This document shows positions 25,192 through 34,000 of a stretch of DNA of 64,000 nucleotides, in pieces (within the stretch, counting starts at the first letter, position 1; each line of letters opens with the position of its first letter). The notes below the pieces were generated by a model. It worked only from the letters and a program-made list of their open reading frames with translations, was not told the origin of the DNA and searched no databases. The translations under genes were made by a program, and so were the position numbers. Source of the stretch: Rhabdobacter roseus (GTDB lineage: Bacteria > Bacteroidota > Bacteroidia > Cytophagales > Spirosomataceae); NCBI RefSeq assembly GCF_014202275.1, contig NZ_JACHGF010000005.1:62001-126000 (forward strand), written 5' to 3'.

Positions 25192-25440
25192 ATGAGAAAG
25201 TACCTGAAGAAGCACCTGGAATGGCGTAAGAACTTGACGCCCGAAAAGACATTACTCTACGCGTTCGTAGCCAACTGGTTTTTATGGCTGGTTACCAGGC
25301 TAGCCACGGAATCTCTATTCTCCCTAGAGAGCCAGTCGTGGCCTTATCACGTATTTGGTGCCACGTTTATGGCCATCTTTATGACCACTCTCTTTAACTG
25401 GTTGACGATCAAGCAGGTTTTTGGACGGGAAAAAGCCTAG
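25192..25440 (+). CDS. Small two-helix membrane protein
   Basis: 82 residues. A basic N-terminus (MRKYLKKHLEWRKN) precedes two hydrophobic helices at about 20-38 and 53-71; the C-terminus is basic. No family recognised. AGTACC occurs in the fourth codon region, as in core genes. It lies 80 bases after the Imm5-like gene on the same strand and may share its transcript. A T-rich run (TTTTTTTATT) at 25130-25138 separates them and could be a weak terminator. Confidence 0.6.
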   Translation: MRKYLKKHLEWRKNLTPEKTLLYAFVANWFLWLVTRLATESLFSLESQSWPYHVFGATFMAIFMTTLFNWLTIKQVFGREKA

Positions 25441-25533
25441 TCTACAAAATTTCAGAAAAGTCTTGTGAACCCACGCGCCGCCCGCCCACGGTGGCGCTGG
25501 GTTCAGCAGGTACCTTCGCTTAGTCGCGCACGG

Positions 25534-26082
25534 ATGAGAAAAATCATGCTGGACCTGGCCGTCACGCTCGACGGGTTTATCGAGGGTCCCAACGGGGAAA
25601 TAGATTGGTGCATCCTGGACGACGACATGAACTTCGATGGTTTTTTGGCCGGCATCGACACGATCTTTTACGGTAGGGTAAGCTACGCGCTGTGGGGAAA
25701 CTACCAGCCCGAACCCACAGCCAGCGACGCCGAGCAATCCCTTTGGGCGCGTGTCCATTCCAAAAAGAAGTACGTTTTTTCCAGCCAACCTCAGCCAGAA
25801 GACCACCACGCAACCTTTATCACGTCTGACCTGGCCGAAAACGTTGCGGCTATTCAACAACAAGCCGGAACGGACATATGGCTGTACGGCGGGGCCGGGC
25901 TCATCAAAACGTTCATCGACCTGGCTCTCATCGATGTTTACCGGATTTCCGTCCACCCCACGGTACTGGGCGCGGGCAAGCCGCTGTTTGAGCACGTGAA
26001 AGAACGGATCAATCTCGACTTGATCGAAGTCAATAGGTTTAGATCCGGCGTGGTGCAGCTTGTGTACGAACACAAAAAATAA
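25534..26082 (+). CDS. Dihydrofolate reductase / RibD C-terminal-like family protein
   Basis: 182 residues from the ATG at 25534; a GTG at 25465 is in frame but adds an Arg/Pro-rich stretch that does not look like protein. The N-terminus (KIMLDLAVTLDGFIEGPNGE) and the GIDTIFYGRVSY and DIWLYGGAGLIKTFIDLALID blocks are typical of YyaP-like proteins with a dihydrofolate-reductase fold. HPTVLGAGKPLF is the closing motif. Probably a cytoplasmic NAD(P)H-dependent reductase of unknown substrate. Single-gene unit. Codon use is core-like. Confidence 0.86.
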   Translation: MRKIMLDLAVTLDGFIEGPNGEIDWCILDDDMNFDGFLAGIDTIFYGRVSYALWGNYQPEPTASDAEQSLWARVHSKKKYVFSSQPQPEDHHATFITSDLAENVAAIQQQAGTDIWLYGGAGLIKTFIDLALIDVYRISVHPTVLGAGKPLFEHVKERINLDLIEVNRFRSGVVQLVYEHKK

Positions 26083-26095
26083 TCTGCAAATACCC

Positions 26096-26168
26096 TTGTT
26101 GGTGAGAACAACGGAGCCAGCTTTTTTAAGGACCGTATACGGAAGTTGTTGGTGAGAACACCAACAAC
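26096..26168. repeat. GTTGGTG-family repeat pair (one deleted, one complete)
   Basis: 26145-26168 has perfect ten-base arms GTTGTTGGTG and CACCAACAAC around AGAA and is followed by GGAGCC. At 26096 the same text appears as TTGTTGGTGAGAACAACGG, lacking the inner half-arm, again followed by GGAGCC and then CTTTTTT. The pair looks like a tandem copy in which one hairpin has collapsed by deletion. Confidence 0.65.
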
Positions 26169-26208
26169 GGAGCCAATAAATCAACTTTGCGTACCTACTT
26201 ACCGCTCC

Positions 26209-26679
26209 ATGGAAAGGCAAAAAAGTACCCTTGTCATAACTTTACGCGCTTTGCTAGCGGGCTGGATCGTCATCGTTTTTGGAACCAGTCTCTTGATTTT
26301 CTTCTTTTCGCCGCTCACCTACGAAACGTATCATTCTAACCCGATTCTAAATGCCTTACGAACGGTGTGGGAAATTGCGGATGAAATGGGACCGGCCGTA
26401 AAGCTTTCCCTCGTTCTTCTTTTTGGTACATTCGTCTTTCTTTTCAAAGAGCGCATACGTCAGGATAGGGTACTTTTCTATGCAAGCAGCATCGGTTTTG
26501 CCCTTCTTTCTATGTTGCTCGTGCTGGCCTTACTACCGGCCGATCTTTCCAGAGGCTACGGCGTGGGGCTCACGGGCCGTCGTTTTGACGGGAAAATGAT
26601 GCCCATCTATGCAACAGGGGCGTTTTTGGGAGGAGCCGCCTTTGCGTACATGTACAGGAGACTTAGCGCGAGTAAGTAA
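26209..26679 (+). CDS. Integral membrane protein of unknown function
   Basis: 156 residues from the ATG at 26209; an upstream in-frame TTG would translate a GTTGGTG repeat. Four hydrophobic segments at about 8-35, 65-83, 88-111 and 130-150, separated by short charged loops. No family recognised. It contains RGTACY words near its 5' end and middle, as core genes do. It stands alone, after a repeat pair and before a composition change at about 26,700. Confidence 0.62.
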   Translation: MERQKSTLVITLRALLAGWIVIVFGTSLLIFFFSPLTYETYHSNPILNALRTVWEIADEMGPAVKLSLVLLFGTFVFLFKERIRQDRVLFYASSIGFALLSMLLVLALLPADLSRGYGVGLTGRRFDGKMMPIYATGAFLGGAAFAYMYRRLSASK

Positions 26680-26819
26680 TACTTGACGGTTACCGTCCGG
26701 GTGGTAACTGGCGATTGCAAAGAAGGGGAGGTATTTTTGCCCATGCTTATAAAATTTGTAAAGAGCAAGCTAACTCCACAGCCGTACATTATATATATGG
26801 ATCGACTAATCCCAAAGGC

Positions 26820-27542
26820 ATGCCACGACAAACGTACCTCTTGAAAATTGATAACCCCTGCAATCAAGAGTGGGCATCAATGGCTAAAAACGGAATGGGT
26901 AAATATTGCTCGCAATGCGCAAAGAAAGTCATTGATTTTACATCATTGAATGACCACGAGGTTATCCAAATTCTTGAACAAAGGACGGAAAAAGTATGCG
27001 GACGATTAGCACAGCAGCAGCTTAATCGAATTATTAAAAAAGGCACCAATCGAAATAGGCATCTATTTTATAATACATTAGCTGGGCTTCTTTTGATGGG
27101 AAACACAGAAGATTCATTTGCAGAAAACCACCTAGCTACAAAACAGGAAATTGCCTCTGCGGTTAACAATCCAATAGCTAACAATATAGGCAAAAACGAT
27201 ACGAAACCAGCAGCCGATAGCCTTAAAAATATTATTCAAGGAAAGGTGATCGATGCACTATCTAAAGAGCCACTGCCGTTTGTACCCATTTTAGTCAAAG
27301 GCACAAAAACGGGCACAACCGCTGATCAAGATGGGCAATTTAAGTTGGTAATTCCAGACAGCTTGATGGCCGACACAGTAACCTTGCAAATTATATATAT
27401 TGGTTACGAATCGAAAGAAGTAGTCATTCACAGAAGAGAACTATCCAAGACAAAAATGCTTTTGGTAATCCCAGCGGAGACAGCCATGATGGGCGAAGTG
27501 TGTATTGTTAAAAGGAAAAGATGGTGGCAATTTTGGAAGTAA
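26820..27542 (+). CDS. Carboxypeptidase-like regulatory domain protein with Cys-rich N-terminus
   Basis: 240 residues from the ATG at 26820. The N-terminal 50 residues hold four cysteines in a pattern suggesting a small metal or disulfide site (CNQEW, then KYCSQCAKK). A short hydrophobic stretch follows at about 87-99. The C-terminal third is a CarboxypepD_reg-like beta-sandwich (IIQGKVIDALSKEPLPFVPI, then GTKTGTTADQDGQFKLVI, then IIYIGYESKEVVI). This combination is seen in Bacteroidota proteins of unknown role. The gene is AT-rich and lacks RGTACY words, so it is probably a recent arrival. Confidence 0.72.
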   Translation: MPRQTYLLKIDNPCNQEWASMAKNGMGKYCSQCAKKVIDFTSLNDHEVIQILEQRTEKVCGRLAQQQLNRIIKKGTNRNRHLFYNTLAGLLLMGNTEDSFAENHLATKQEIASAVNNPIANNIGKNDTKPAADSLKNIIQGKVIDALSKEPLPFVPILVKGTKTGTTADQDGQFKLVIPDSLMADTVTLQIIYIGYESKEVVIHRRELSKTKMLLVIPAETAMMGEVCIVKRKRWWQFWK

Positions 27543-27572
27543 AACCGTAAAGATTTCAACCCTACTCCTCCA

Positions 27573-28037
27573 TTGAAAGAAATTGAAATAATACCACTCC
27601 CGGACAAAGAAGCCGCACCCTTCGGCTTGCTGCTCTTGGCCGATCCGTCCAGCGAGCGCATACAGCAGTATTTGCCGCTTTCGGAAGTATACGTAGCCCG
27701 CTTCCGGCAGGAAGTCGTAGGGGTGTATGTACTGTGCCCGCAGGAGGAGGGCTTGGTGGAGATCAAGAACCTCGCCGTAAAGGAAAAGTACCAGGGCAAG
27801 GGCGTGGGGCAGGCCTTGCTGCAACATGCCATTCAAAAAGCGCAAAGCCAGGGCTTTCGGGAAATCAGCATCGGTACGGCCAATTCCAGCGTGGGCCAGC
27901 TTTACCTCTACCAAAAAATGGGTTTTGAAATGACCAGCCTCCGAAAAAACTTCTTCATTGAGAACTACCCCCACCCCCTGTACGAACATGGGCTGCTGGT
28001 GAAACACATGATCATGCTAACAAGGTACCTGTCATGA
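27573..28037 (+). CDS. GNAT family N-acetyltransferase
   Basis: 154 residues from a TTG start at 27573; no ATG is available before the conserved region. The acetyl-CoA motif is EIKNLAVKEKYQGKGVGQAL (Q-G-K-G-V-G), followed by helix ALLQHAIQKAQSQGF and the closing YLYQKMGF. These identify a GNAT fold; the acceptor is unknown. Its stop overlaps the ATG of the next gene (ATGA at 28034-28037), so the two are translationally coupled. Together they resemble a small-molecule resistance pair. Confidence 0.87.
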   Translation: MKEIEIIPLPDKEAAPFGLLLLADPSSERIQQYLPLSEVYVARFRQEVVGVYVLCPQEEGLVEIKNLAVKEKYQGKGVGQALLQHAIQKAQSQGFREISIGTANSSVGQLYLYQKMGFEMTSLRKNFFIENYPHPLYEHGLLVKHMIMLTRYLS

Positions 28038-28426
28038 AGCTGGATCTCAACCAACTCACCATCCAGGTTCGGGACGTGGAAGCGTCCATAGCGTTTTATC
28101 AAAAGCTAGGACTAATCCTGATCGTGAAGTCGCTGCCCGAGTACGCGCGTTTTGTGTGCCACGGCCGCCAAACTACCTTCTCGCTCCACCGGGCCGGGCC
28201 TTCCGAGGCCAGCAAAAGTACCTGGATCTATTTTGAGACGCAAGACCTCGACCATGACGTACAGCGGCTCCTGGACCGGGGCCTGGAGTTTGAGGAACTA
28301 CCCACCGACCAGCCCTGGCTGTGGCGCGAGGCCCGGCTCAAAGATCCCGACGGGCATCAGCTCATCTTGTACTTTGCCGGAAACAACCGCCTGCACCCAC
28401 CCTGGCGAATCCACGAAGCATTGTAA
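28034..28426 (+). CDS. VOC (glyoxalase/bleomycin-resistance) family protein
   Basis: 130 residues: two beta-alpha-beta-beta-beta modules. The first opens QLTIQVRDVEASIAFYQKLGL and the second contains STWIYFETQDLDHDVQRLLDRG and ends RLKDPDGHQLILYF. This is the vicinal oxygen chelate fold used by glyoxalases, dioxygenases and fosfomycin or bleomycin resistance proteins. The substrate cannot be assigned. The start overlaps the stop of the GNAT gene by four bases. A hairpin made of RGTACY words (28464-28491) follows. Confidence 0.86.
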   Translation: MKLDLNQLTIQVRDVEASIAFYQKLGLILIVKSLPEYARFVCHGRQTTFSLHRAGPSEASKSTWIYFETQDLDHDVQRLLDRGLEFEELPTDQPWLWREARLKDPDGHQLILYFAGNNRLHPPWRIHEAL

Positions 28427-28463
28427 CAGAAGCCTGGTGATAAGTATCCAAGCCCTCTCGTTC

Positions 28464-28491
28464 ACAAAGTACCTTTGGTGAGGTACTTTGT
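28464..28491. terminator. 11-bp hairpin built from AAAGTACCT / AGGTACTTT
   Basis: Perfect arms ACAAAGTACCT (28464-28474) and AGGTACTTTGT (28481-28491) around TTGGTG, 38 bases after the VOC gene stop. It probably ends the GNAT-VOC transcript. Confidence 0.55.
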
Positions 28492-28553
28492 AGTCAGGAA
28501 ATGATACTTTTACGGGGGAAACGTACATTCCATCCAAAAATCCCTGAACCACT

Positions 28554-29033
28554 ATGACCGCCTTAATGAAAGCCGTCCAGAAAAATGATAGCGTGCTCGT
28601 ACAACGCCTCATTCAGGAGGGTGCCGACGTAAACGAGCTGGACGCCAACCAGGATGCCCCGCTGGTGATGGCCGCTTACAAAGGGTACCATGCCATTGTG
28701 CGGCTGCTGCTGGAAGCCGGGGCAGATGTGCGGGCCGTTGATCCGGGCATGAAGGCCACGGCACTGCACGCTGCCGCCTACGCGGGCCGTACCGAAGCCG
28801 CCAAGCTCCTGGTAGACTACCACATCGACATCAACAAGCAGGGCCCTTACAACGGCTACACCGCCCTGCACGACGCCATCTGGCAAAATAACGTGGAGGT
28901 GGTGAAGGTACTTCTGGCGGCCGGGGCGGATCTGAGTCTGAAGTCGAACGATGGCAAAACGCCGCTGGATTTTGCCAAATCCAAAAACCATAAAGAGATT
29001 GTGGGGCTGATCGAGCGGAAGCTAGGGAAGTAG
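28554..29033 (+). CDS. Ankyrin-repeat protein
   Basis: 159 residues made almost wholly of about five ankyrin repeats of 33 residues: MTALMKAVQKNDSVLVQRLI, LVMAAYKGYHAIVRLLLEAG, ALHAAAYAGRTEAAKLLV, ALHDAIWQNNVEVVKVLLAAG and PLDFAKSKNHKEIVGLI. No signal peptide or enzymatic domain, so it is a cytoplasmic protein-binding scaffold. In other bacteria small ankyrin proteins often accompany catalases or toxins; none is here. Composition is core-like. A 12-bp hairpin (29105-29136) follows. Confidence 0.9.
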   Translation: MTALMKAVQKNDSVLVQRLIQEGADVNELDANQDAPLVMAAYKGYHAIVRLLLEAGADVRAVDPGMKATALHAAAYAGRTEAAKLLVDYHIDINKQGPYNGYTALHDAIWQNNVEVVKVLLAAGADLSLKSNDGKTPLDFAKSKNHKEIVGLIERKLGK

Positions 29034-29104
29034 GGATCTACATGGCCTTAGGTACTTGGCCCTGTGGATAGCCGAAGGTACCTTTCCGGCCGGAGGCCCA
29101 TAGC

Positions 29105-29136
29105 GCTTGTCCGTGGTTTCTAAGCCACGGACAAGC
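29105..29136. terminator. 12-bp hairpin after the ankyrin gene
   Basis: Perfect arms GCTTGTCCGTGG and CCACGGACAAGC around an eight-base loop, about 70 bases past the stop at 29033 and 100 bases before the sigma gene. It probably separates the ankyrin transcript from locus 1. Confidence 0.6.
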
Positions 29137-29236
29137 TTGATATTTCACAAAACATCACTATTTCCTTGTCCTTTTGATTAATTTTGATAAAAATTGTAAG
29201 ATTTTTGTCAAAAAAGCTTCCCCTAGCTAAAAAGCT

Positions 29237-29845
29237 GTGTACACGACCGACCCGCATCATCCCGATAGGTACTATGTTTCTCAACTCCGTGAGACTGGTA
29301 GCGAGTGGGCTTTTGTGGCACTCTATGAACGGTACAAGGAAAAGCTTTTATACTACTGCCTCAAATTTGTCAAGTCTGAAAGCCTGGCCGAGGAGTTAAT
29401 GCACGATGTCTGGCTGAAGATCTGGGAAAAACGGGAAGATTTACAGCCCGAGCAATGCTTCAGCGCCTACCTGCACACCATTGCCAAGCATCATGTATTC
29501 AACTTCTTGAAAAGAGCCGCTAAGCTAAAAGCCATCAATGAGGAAATCATGAGGGCTGCTAGCTATTCGGAAAACCAAACCTACCAGCAGCTTTTTGCCA
29601 ATGAGACCGAAGCACTTCTACAACAAGCCGTGCATTTGCTCCCCCCTCAGCGGCGGAGGGTCTTCACCCTTGTGAAGTTCGACGGGCTCTCTTACGAGGA
29701 TGCCGCCGCGTACATGGGTATCTCCAAAAACGCCATCAAAGAACATATCGTAAAATCCACGAAAGCGATCAAGCTTTACTTGAAGCTACATACCGACATT
29801 ACCCTGGGCTGGCTAAGTGTACTCCACTATTTTTGGTTTGAATAG
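29237..29845 (+). CDS. ECF RNA polymerase sigma-70 factor, locus 1
   Basis: 202 residues from GTG 29237; an in-frame stop at 29228 leaves no upstream ATG. Sigma region 2 runs through WAFVALYERYKEKLLYYCLKF and AEELMHDVWLKIWEKRE. Region 4 is LPPQRRRVFTLVKFDGLSYE, then DAAAYMGISKNAIKEHIVKSTKAIK. This is the FecI-like sigma type paired with FecR anti-sigma factors in Bacteroidota glycan loci. The FecR gene follows 230 bases later, with no ORF between. It should direct transcription of the SusC/SusD genes after a signal passes from SusC through FecR. Confidence 0.93.
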   Translation: MYTTDPHHPDRYYVSQLRETGSEWAFVALYERYKEKLLYYCLKFVKSESLAEELMHDVWLKIWEKREDLQPEQCFSAYLHTIAKHHVFNFLKRAAKLKAINEEIMRAASYSENQTYQQLFANETEALLQQAVHLLPPQRRRVFTLVKFDGLSYEDAAAYMGISKNAIKEHIVKSTKAIKLYLKLHTDITLGWLSVLHYFWFE

Positions 29846-30075
29846 TACCTTACTTTCTTCCGGCTGCCCTTTTTGCTTATCATTCACCAGCAAGGCATTA
29901 TACCGCATTACTACTTACCTGAGCAGGCCAGGCTGGGTACCTTAGGCACTGGCTATGGGTGTCTTCTTTTTAAGTAGTGCTTAGCAGGTATCCTTCCATT
30001 GCTATAAAATCTTGTTTTTTTTATCGGGAGCTACCCTTCCGTCTTTCCTGATTGTATTAGGGAAAAAGCAAACAC

Positions 30076-31050
30076 GTGCAGCATCAGGAATCTATAAAAG
30101 CGCTGTTTAGAAAGTACCTAAACAACCAATGCAGTCGGGAGGAACTCGAGCAGGTTTTTCTTTACTTGCAAGTCGACACCTACGACCAGCTTTTGCAGGA
30201 AGTTATTGCGGAAGAAAACTGGGAAGAAGTACCTACGCATACGGCCCGCCGCCAGCTTTTTGACCGCCTTCGTCTCCGGCTTCTGGGTACCATTCGTGAT
30301 ACTCCAAAACCGATACATCGGCGCAGGCCGTGGTTTGCGGCGGCCGCTGCCGTATCGGGTATCGTACTTCTGACCGCGGTGATGTATCGGATCTGGCTCA
30401 TGAACGCGACAATAACCGAGCGTACTGCTTTCGGGCAGATGAAAGAAATCACCTTACCGGATGGTTCCAGAGTGAAACTAAACGCCAACTCCGTGCTGAC
30501 CTACTCGCAACGGTGGCCGGACGAAGGTGCCCGAGAGGTTGATTTGCAAGGAGAAGCCTTTTTTACGGTACAACATACCGCCAACCATCAATCCTTCATA
30601 GTGCACTCGGAGGGGGCAGAAGTAGTGGTGCTGGGTACTACCTTTAACGTCAATAACCGGAGAGGCAAAACGCAGGTCGCGCTGGAAACGGGCAAGGTAC
30701 GCGTGCAGGTACCGGCGCTAGAAACGTATCGTACCCTGGCACCCGGCGAAATGCTGGAATACGAGCCCACCCGCCGGGAATTGACCAGCCAGGTAGTAGA
30801 CATAAGCCGATTTACTTCCTGGCAGCAACAGGAGCTGAAATTTCATCAGGCTACCCTGGCACGAGTAGCTCAAACACTGGAAGATCAGTTTGGCTTACAG
30901 GTGAGCATTCCGGACCCGGCCCTGGCACAGCGCACTTTTACCGGTTCGTTGCCCATGAATGACGTGGAGGTATTCCTGGAAAGTTTATCGACCCTGTTTG
31001 ACATGAAGATTTCCCGCTCGGGTCAACGCGTCGTATTCACACCAAAATAA
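30076..31050 (+). CDS. FecR family anti-sigma factor, locus 1
   Basis: 324 residues from GTG 30076. A cytoplasmic N-terminal helix region (SIKALFRKYLNNQCSREELE) binds the sigma factor. One membrane helix lies near 91-110. The FecR domain follows in the periplasm (AFGQMKEITLPDGSRVKLNA, then VDLQGEAFFTV, then VVLGTTFNVNN), then a C-terminal DUF4974 domain (ARVAQTLEDQFGLQVSIPD) that contacts the SusC N-terminus. It relays substrate binding from the outer membrane. The susC gene starts 44 bases downstream. Confidence 0.93.
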   Translation: MQHQESIKALFRKYLNNQCSREELEQVFLYLQVDTYDQLLQEVIAEENWEEVPTHTARRQLFDRLRLRLLGTIRDTPKPIHRRRPWFAAAAAVSGIVLLTAVMYRIWLMNATITERTAFGQMKEITLPDGSRVKLNANSVLTYSQRWPDEGAREVDLQGEAFFTVQHTANHQSFIVHSEGAEVVVLGTTFNVNNRRGKTQVALETGKVRVQVPALETYRTLAPGEMLEYEPTRRELTSQVVDISRFTSWQQQELKFHQATLARVAQTLEDQFGLQVSIPDPALAQRTFTGSLPMNDVEVFLESLSTLFDMKISRSGQRVVFTPK

Positions 31051-31094
31051 ATCAAAATAGCTTCTTAAACCCCTTAACCTTTAATAAAATACGT

Positions 31095-34000
31095 ATGGCA
31101 AATCGTCTATCCCGATTCACGGGGGTACTCTCCCTGTGTCTACTCATTTTTTCGACGGCTGTCATGGCGCAGGTCCAAAACTTTGTGCTGGCAGCAACCC
31201 AACAACCTGGCAGGACGCTTGGCTCCCGAGCCCAGGAAATGCAACTAGCTGATTTTCTGCGCGAATTGGAACAGCGCTACGCGGTTCGGTTCAATTACGA
31301 GAGTGAAGTAGTGAAAGACAAAGTAGTTCCGAAATCCGACCTCGTGGTATCCCGGCAAAATTTATACAGGCAATTGAATAAGGTGCTCGGCGATCTTGAT
31401 TTAAGTTTAAAGGAAATCAAGACGGGCTATTTCCTGATCGCCAAGCAGTCGTCGGCCCAGATACCTAAGCCCACGCCTGCCAAAAGCCAGTCTGCCTTGG
31501 AGCCCGAGGTACTTCCCCACTCACAAAGTACCCCCAACCTGCCTACACCAAGTACCTTGCAGCAGCTGGAAATTCGCGTTTCGGGGAAGGTCACCGATGA
31601 GTCGAACGAACCGCTGCCGGGCGTAAACATTCTGGGCAAGGGAACCACCGTAGGTACCGTTACCGACGCCGAGGGTACTTTTCAGCTCTCACTGCCCGAT
31701 CAGGTAAGTACCCTGGTCTTTTCATCGATTGGCTATAGTACCAAAGAAGTGGCCATCAATGGACAAAGCGTGATTAACGTGGTGCTGGCACCGGACAACC
31801 GGTCGCTGGACGAAGTGGTGGTAGTAGGGTACGGACAGCAAAGTAAACGTAATGTAACCGGCTCCATTGCCAAAGTGGAGATGTCGAAATTTGAAAACTA
31901 CCCCAATACCAACGTTACGCAGGCCCTGCGCGGTACCATAGCCGGGGTGCAGTTCACGGAAAACGGCCGCCCCGGACAGGGGGGGAATATTCTGGTGCGG
32001 GGGCAGCGCTCCATTTCGGCCGGAAACGGCCCGCTGATTGTATTGGACGGTATCTTTTTCAACGGCAGCCTCAATGATATCAACCCGAATGACATCTCCT
32101 CGATGGAGGTACTCAAAGATGCCAGCGCCGCCGCCATCTACGGCTCCCGCGCCGCCAACGGGGTTATTTTGATTACGTCCAAAAAAGGTACCTCCGACAA
32201 GCCTACTGTGCGTTTCAATACGTTTCAGGGTGTTTCTGGATGGAGCTACCGCCCCAAACTGCTTACTCCGGAGCGGTACATTCAAAAGACGCTGGATTAT
32301 GAGTGGCAGTTTCGCCGAACGCCCCAACGCCCGGACATCTCCCAACTCGAGAATCTGCTAACCCCGCCAGAACGAGTAAACTATGCCAACGGACATACCC
32401 TGGATCCCTGGGACGTAGTAGCACAGCAGGGCCGGATGCAATCGTACGATCTGAGCATTGCAGGTAATTCTAAGGGTACCAACTATTTTATTTCGGGCAA
32501 CTATACGCTGGAAAAGGGGATCATCTTCAATGATAATGCCCGGCGAATTTCGTTACGCGCCAATATTGAGACCAAGGTAGCTGATTGGTTTGCGGTAGGT
32601 ATGAATGCCCAGTTTTCGGATCGGGATATGTCAAAGGTACCTGCCAATATTCGGGAAGCCTATTGGCTGAGCCCCTATGCCCAGCTGTTTTATGAAGACG
32701 GCGACCCCGTCCCGTACCCGGTAGATGACCAGCTGGTGTCGAGTCCCATCAGGGGTGCGTTGCTCAATCGCAACGAGCAAGGATCGCAGAATTTGTTCGC
32801 CAACCTCTACGGCAAGATAGACCTGCCCTTTATAGAAGGGCTGAGTTATCGGATTAACTACTCTCCAAACTTTCGTTGGGGCCGAAACTATAATTTTTCG
32901 CCCATTTATCAACGCTACGGACTCAATAACCTGGGAAGCGCCAGTAAGGAAAATACCAGCAATTTTGACTGGGTACTTGAAAATATCCTCTCATACACAA
33001 AGTCTTTGGGCCAGAACCATGAGTTCGACGTCACGGCGCTCTACGGTAGAAATGCCACCAATTACAACCGCACCAGCGCGGCCGGGTCTGACTTTACTGC
33101 CTTTACCGACGTGAACGGGTGGAATAACCTGAGCGTAGCCCAGGTATATAACGTAGAATCAAACGCTACCCAGGTAGAAGGGGTGTCTGCCATGTTGCGC
33201 TTAAACTACCGGTTTAAGAACAGGTACCTCTTCACGCTCACCGCCCGCCGCGACGGATCGTCCGTTTTCTCGGAGAATCACAAATATGCCACCATGCCCT
33301 CGGCAGCCATTGCCTGGATTGCGTCCGAAGAAAAATTCCTGCAATCCTCCCCCTTTGATTTACTCAAGTTCAGGCTCTCGTACGGGGCCGTGGGCAACCA
33401 GGCCATTAGCCCCTACCAAACTTTGGTCAGAGGAAGTACCCTGCGCTATGTATTTGGTGACGGCAGCCCTACCTATACCGGCGGCTTTATTTCGGGCATA
33501 GGCAACAACAACCTTAAATGGGAAACAACCTACTCTACCAACCTGGCGGTTGACTTTGAGATGTTGCGCGGTAGACTTGGAGGTACTTTGGAAGCCTATA
33601 ATATGAATACCAAAGACCTGATCCTGAGTAAGACGCTCCCCTCGGCAATGGGTTTCAATTCCATCCTTGAAAATGTTGGTGAAGTGAATAATAAAGGATT
33701 GGAAATTACCCTCAATACCGTTAATGTACGCTCGGGGAAATTTGAATGGAGCAGCAATGTCGTTTTTTCAACCAATCGAAACCGTATTGTACACCTCACC
33801 GGAGAAGACGCCAATAAAGATGGCATAGAAGACGACAACCTCACCAACCGCTGGTTTATCGGCCAGCCGATTCGGGTCGCTTTTGATTATGTACTCGATG
33901 GAATCTACCAGGTAGGCGACGATGACATTCCGACCGGACAGCGCCCCGGCTGGCACCGAATCCAGGATGTGAGTGGCAACGGAACCATCGGGCCGGAAGA

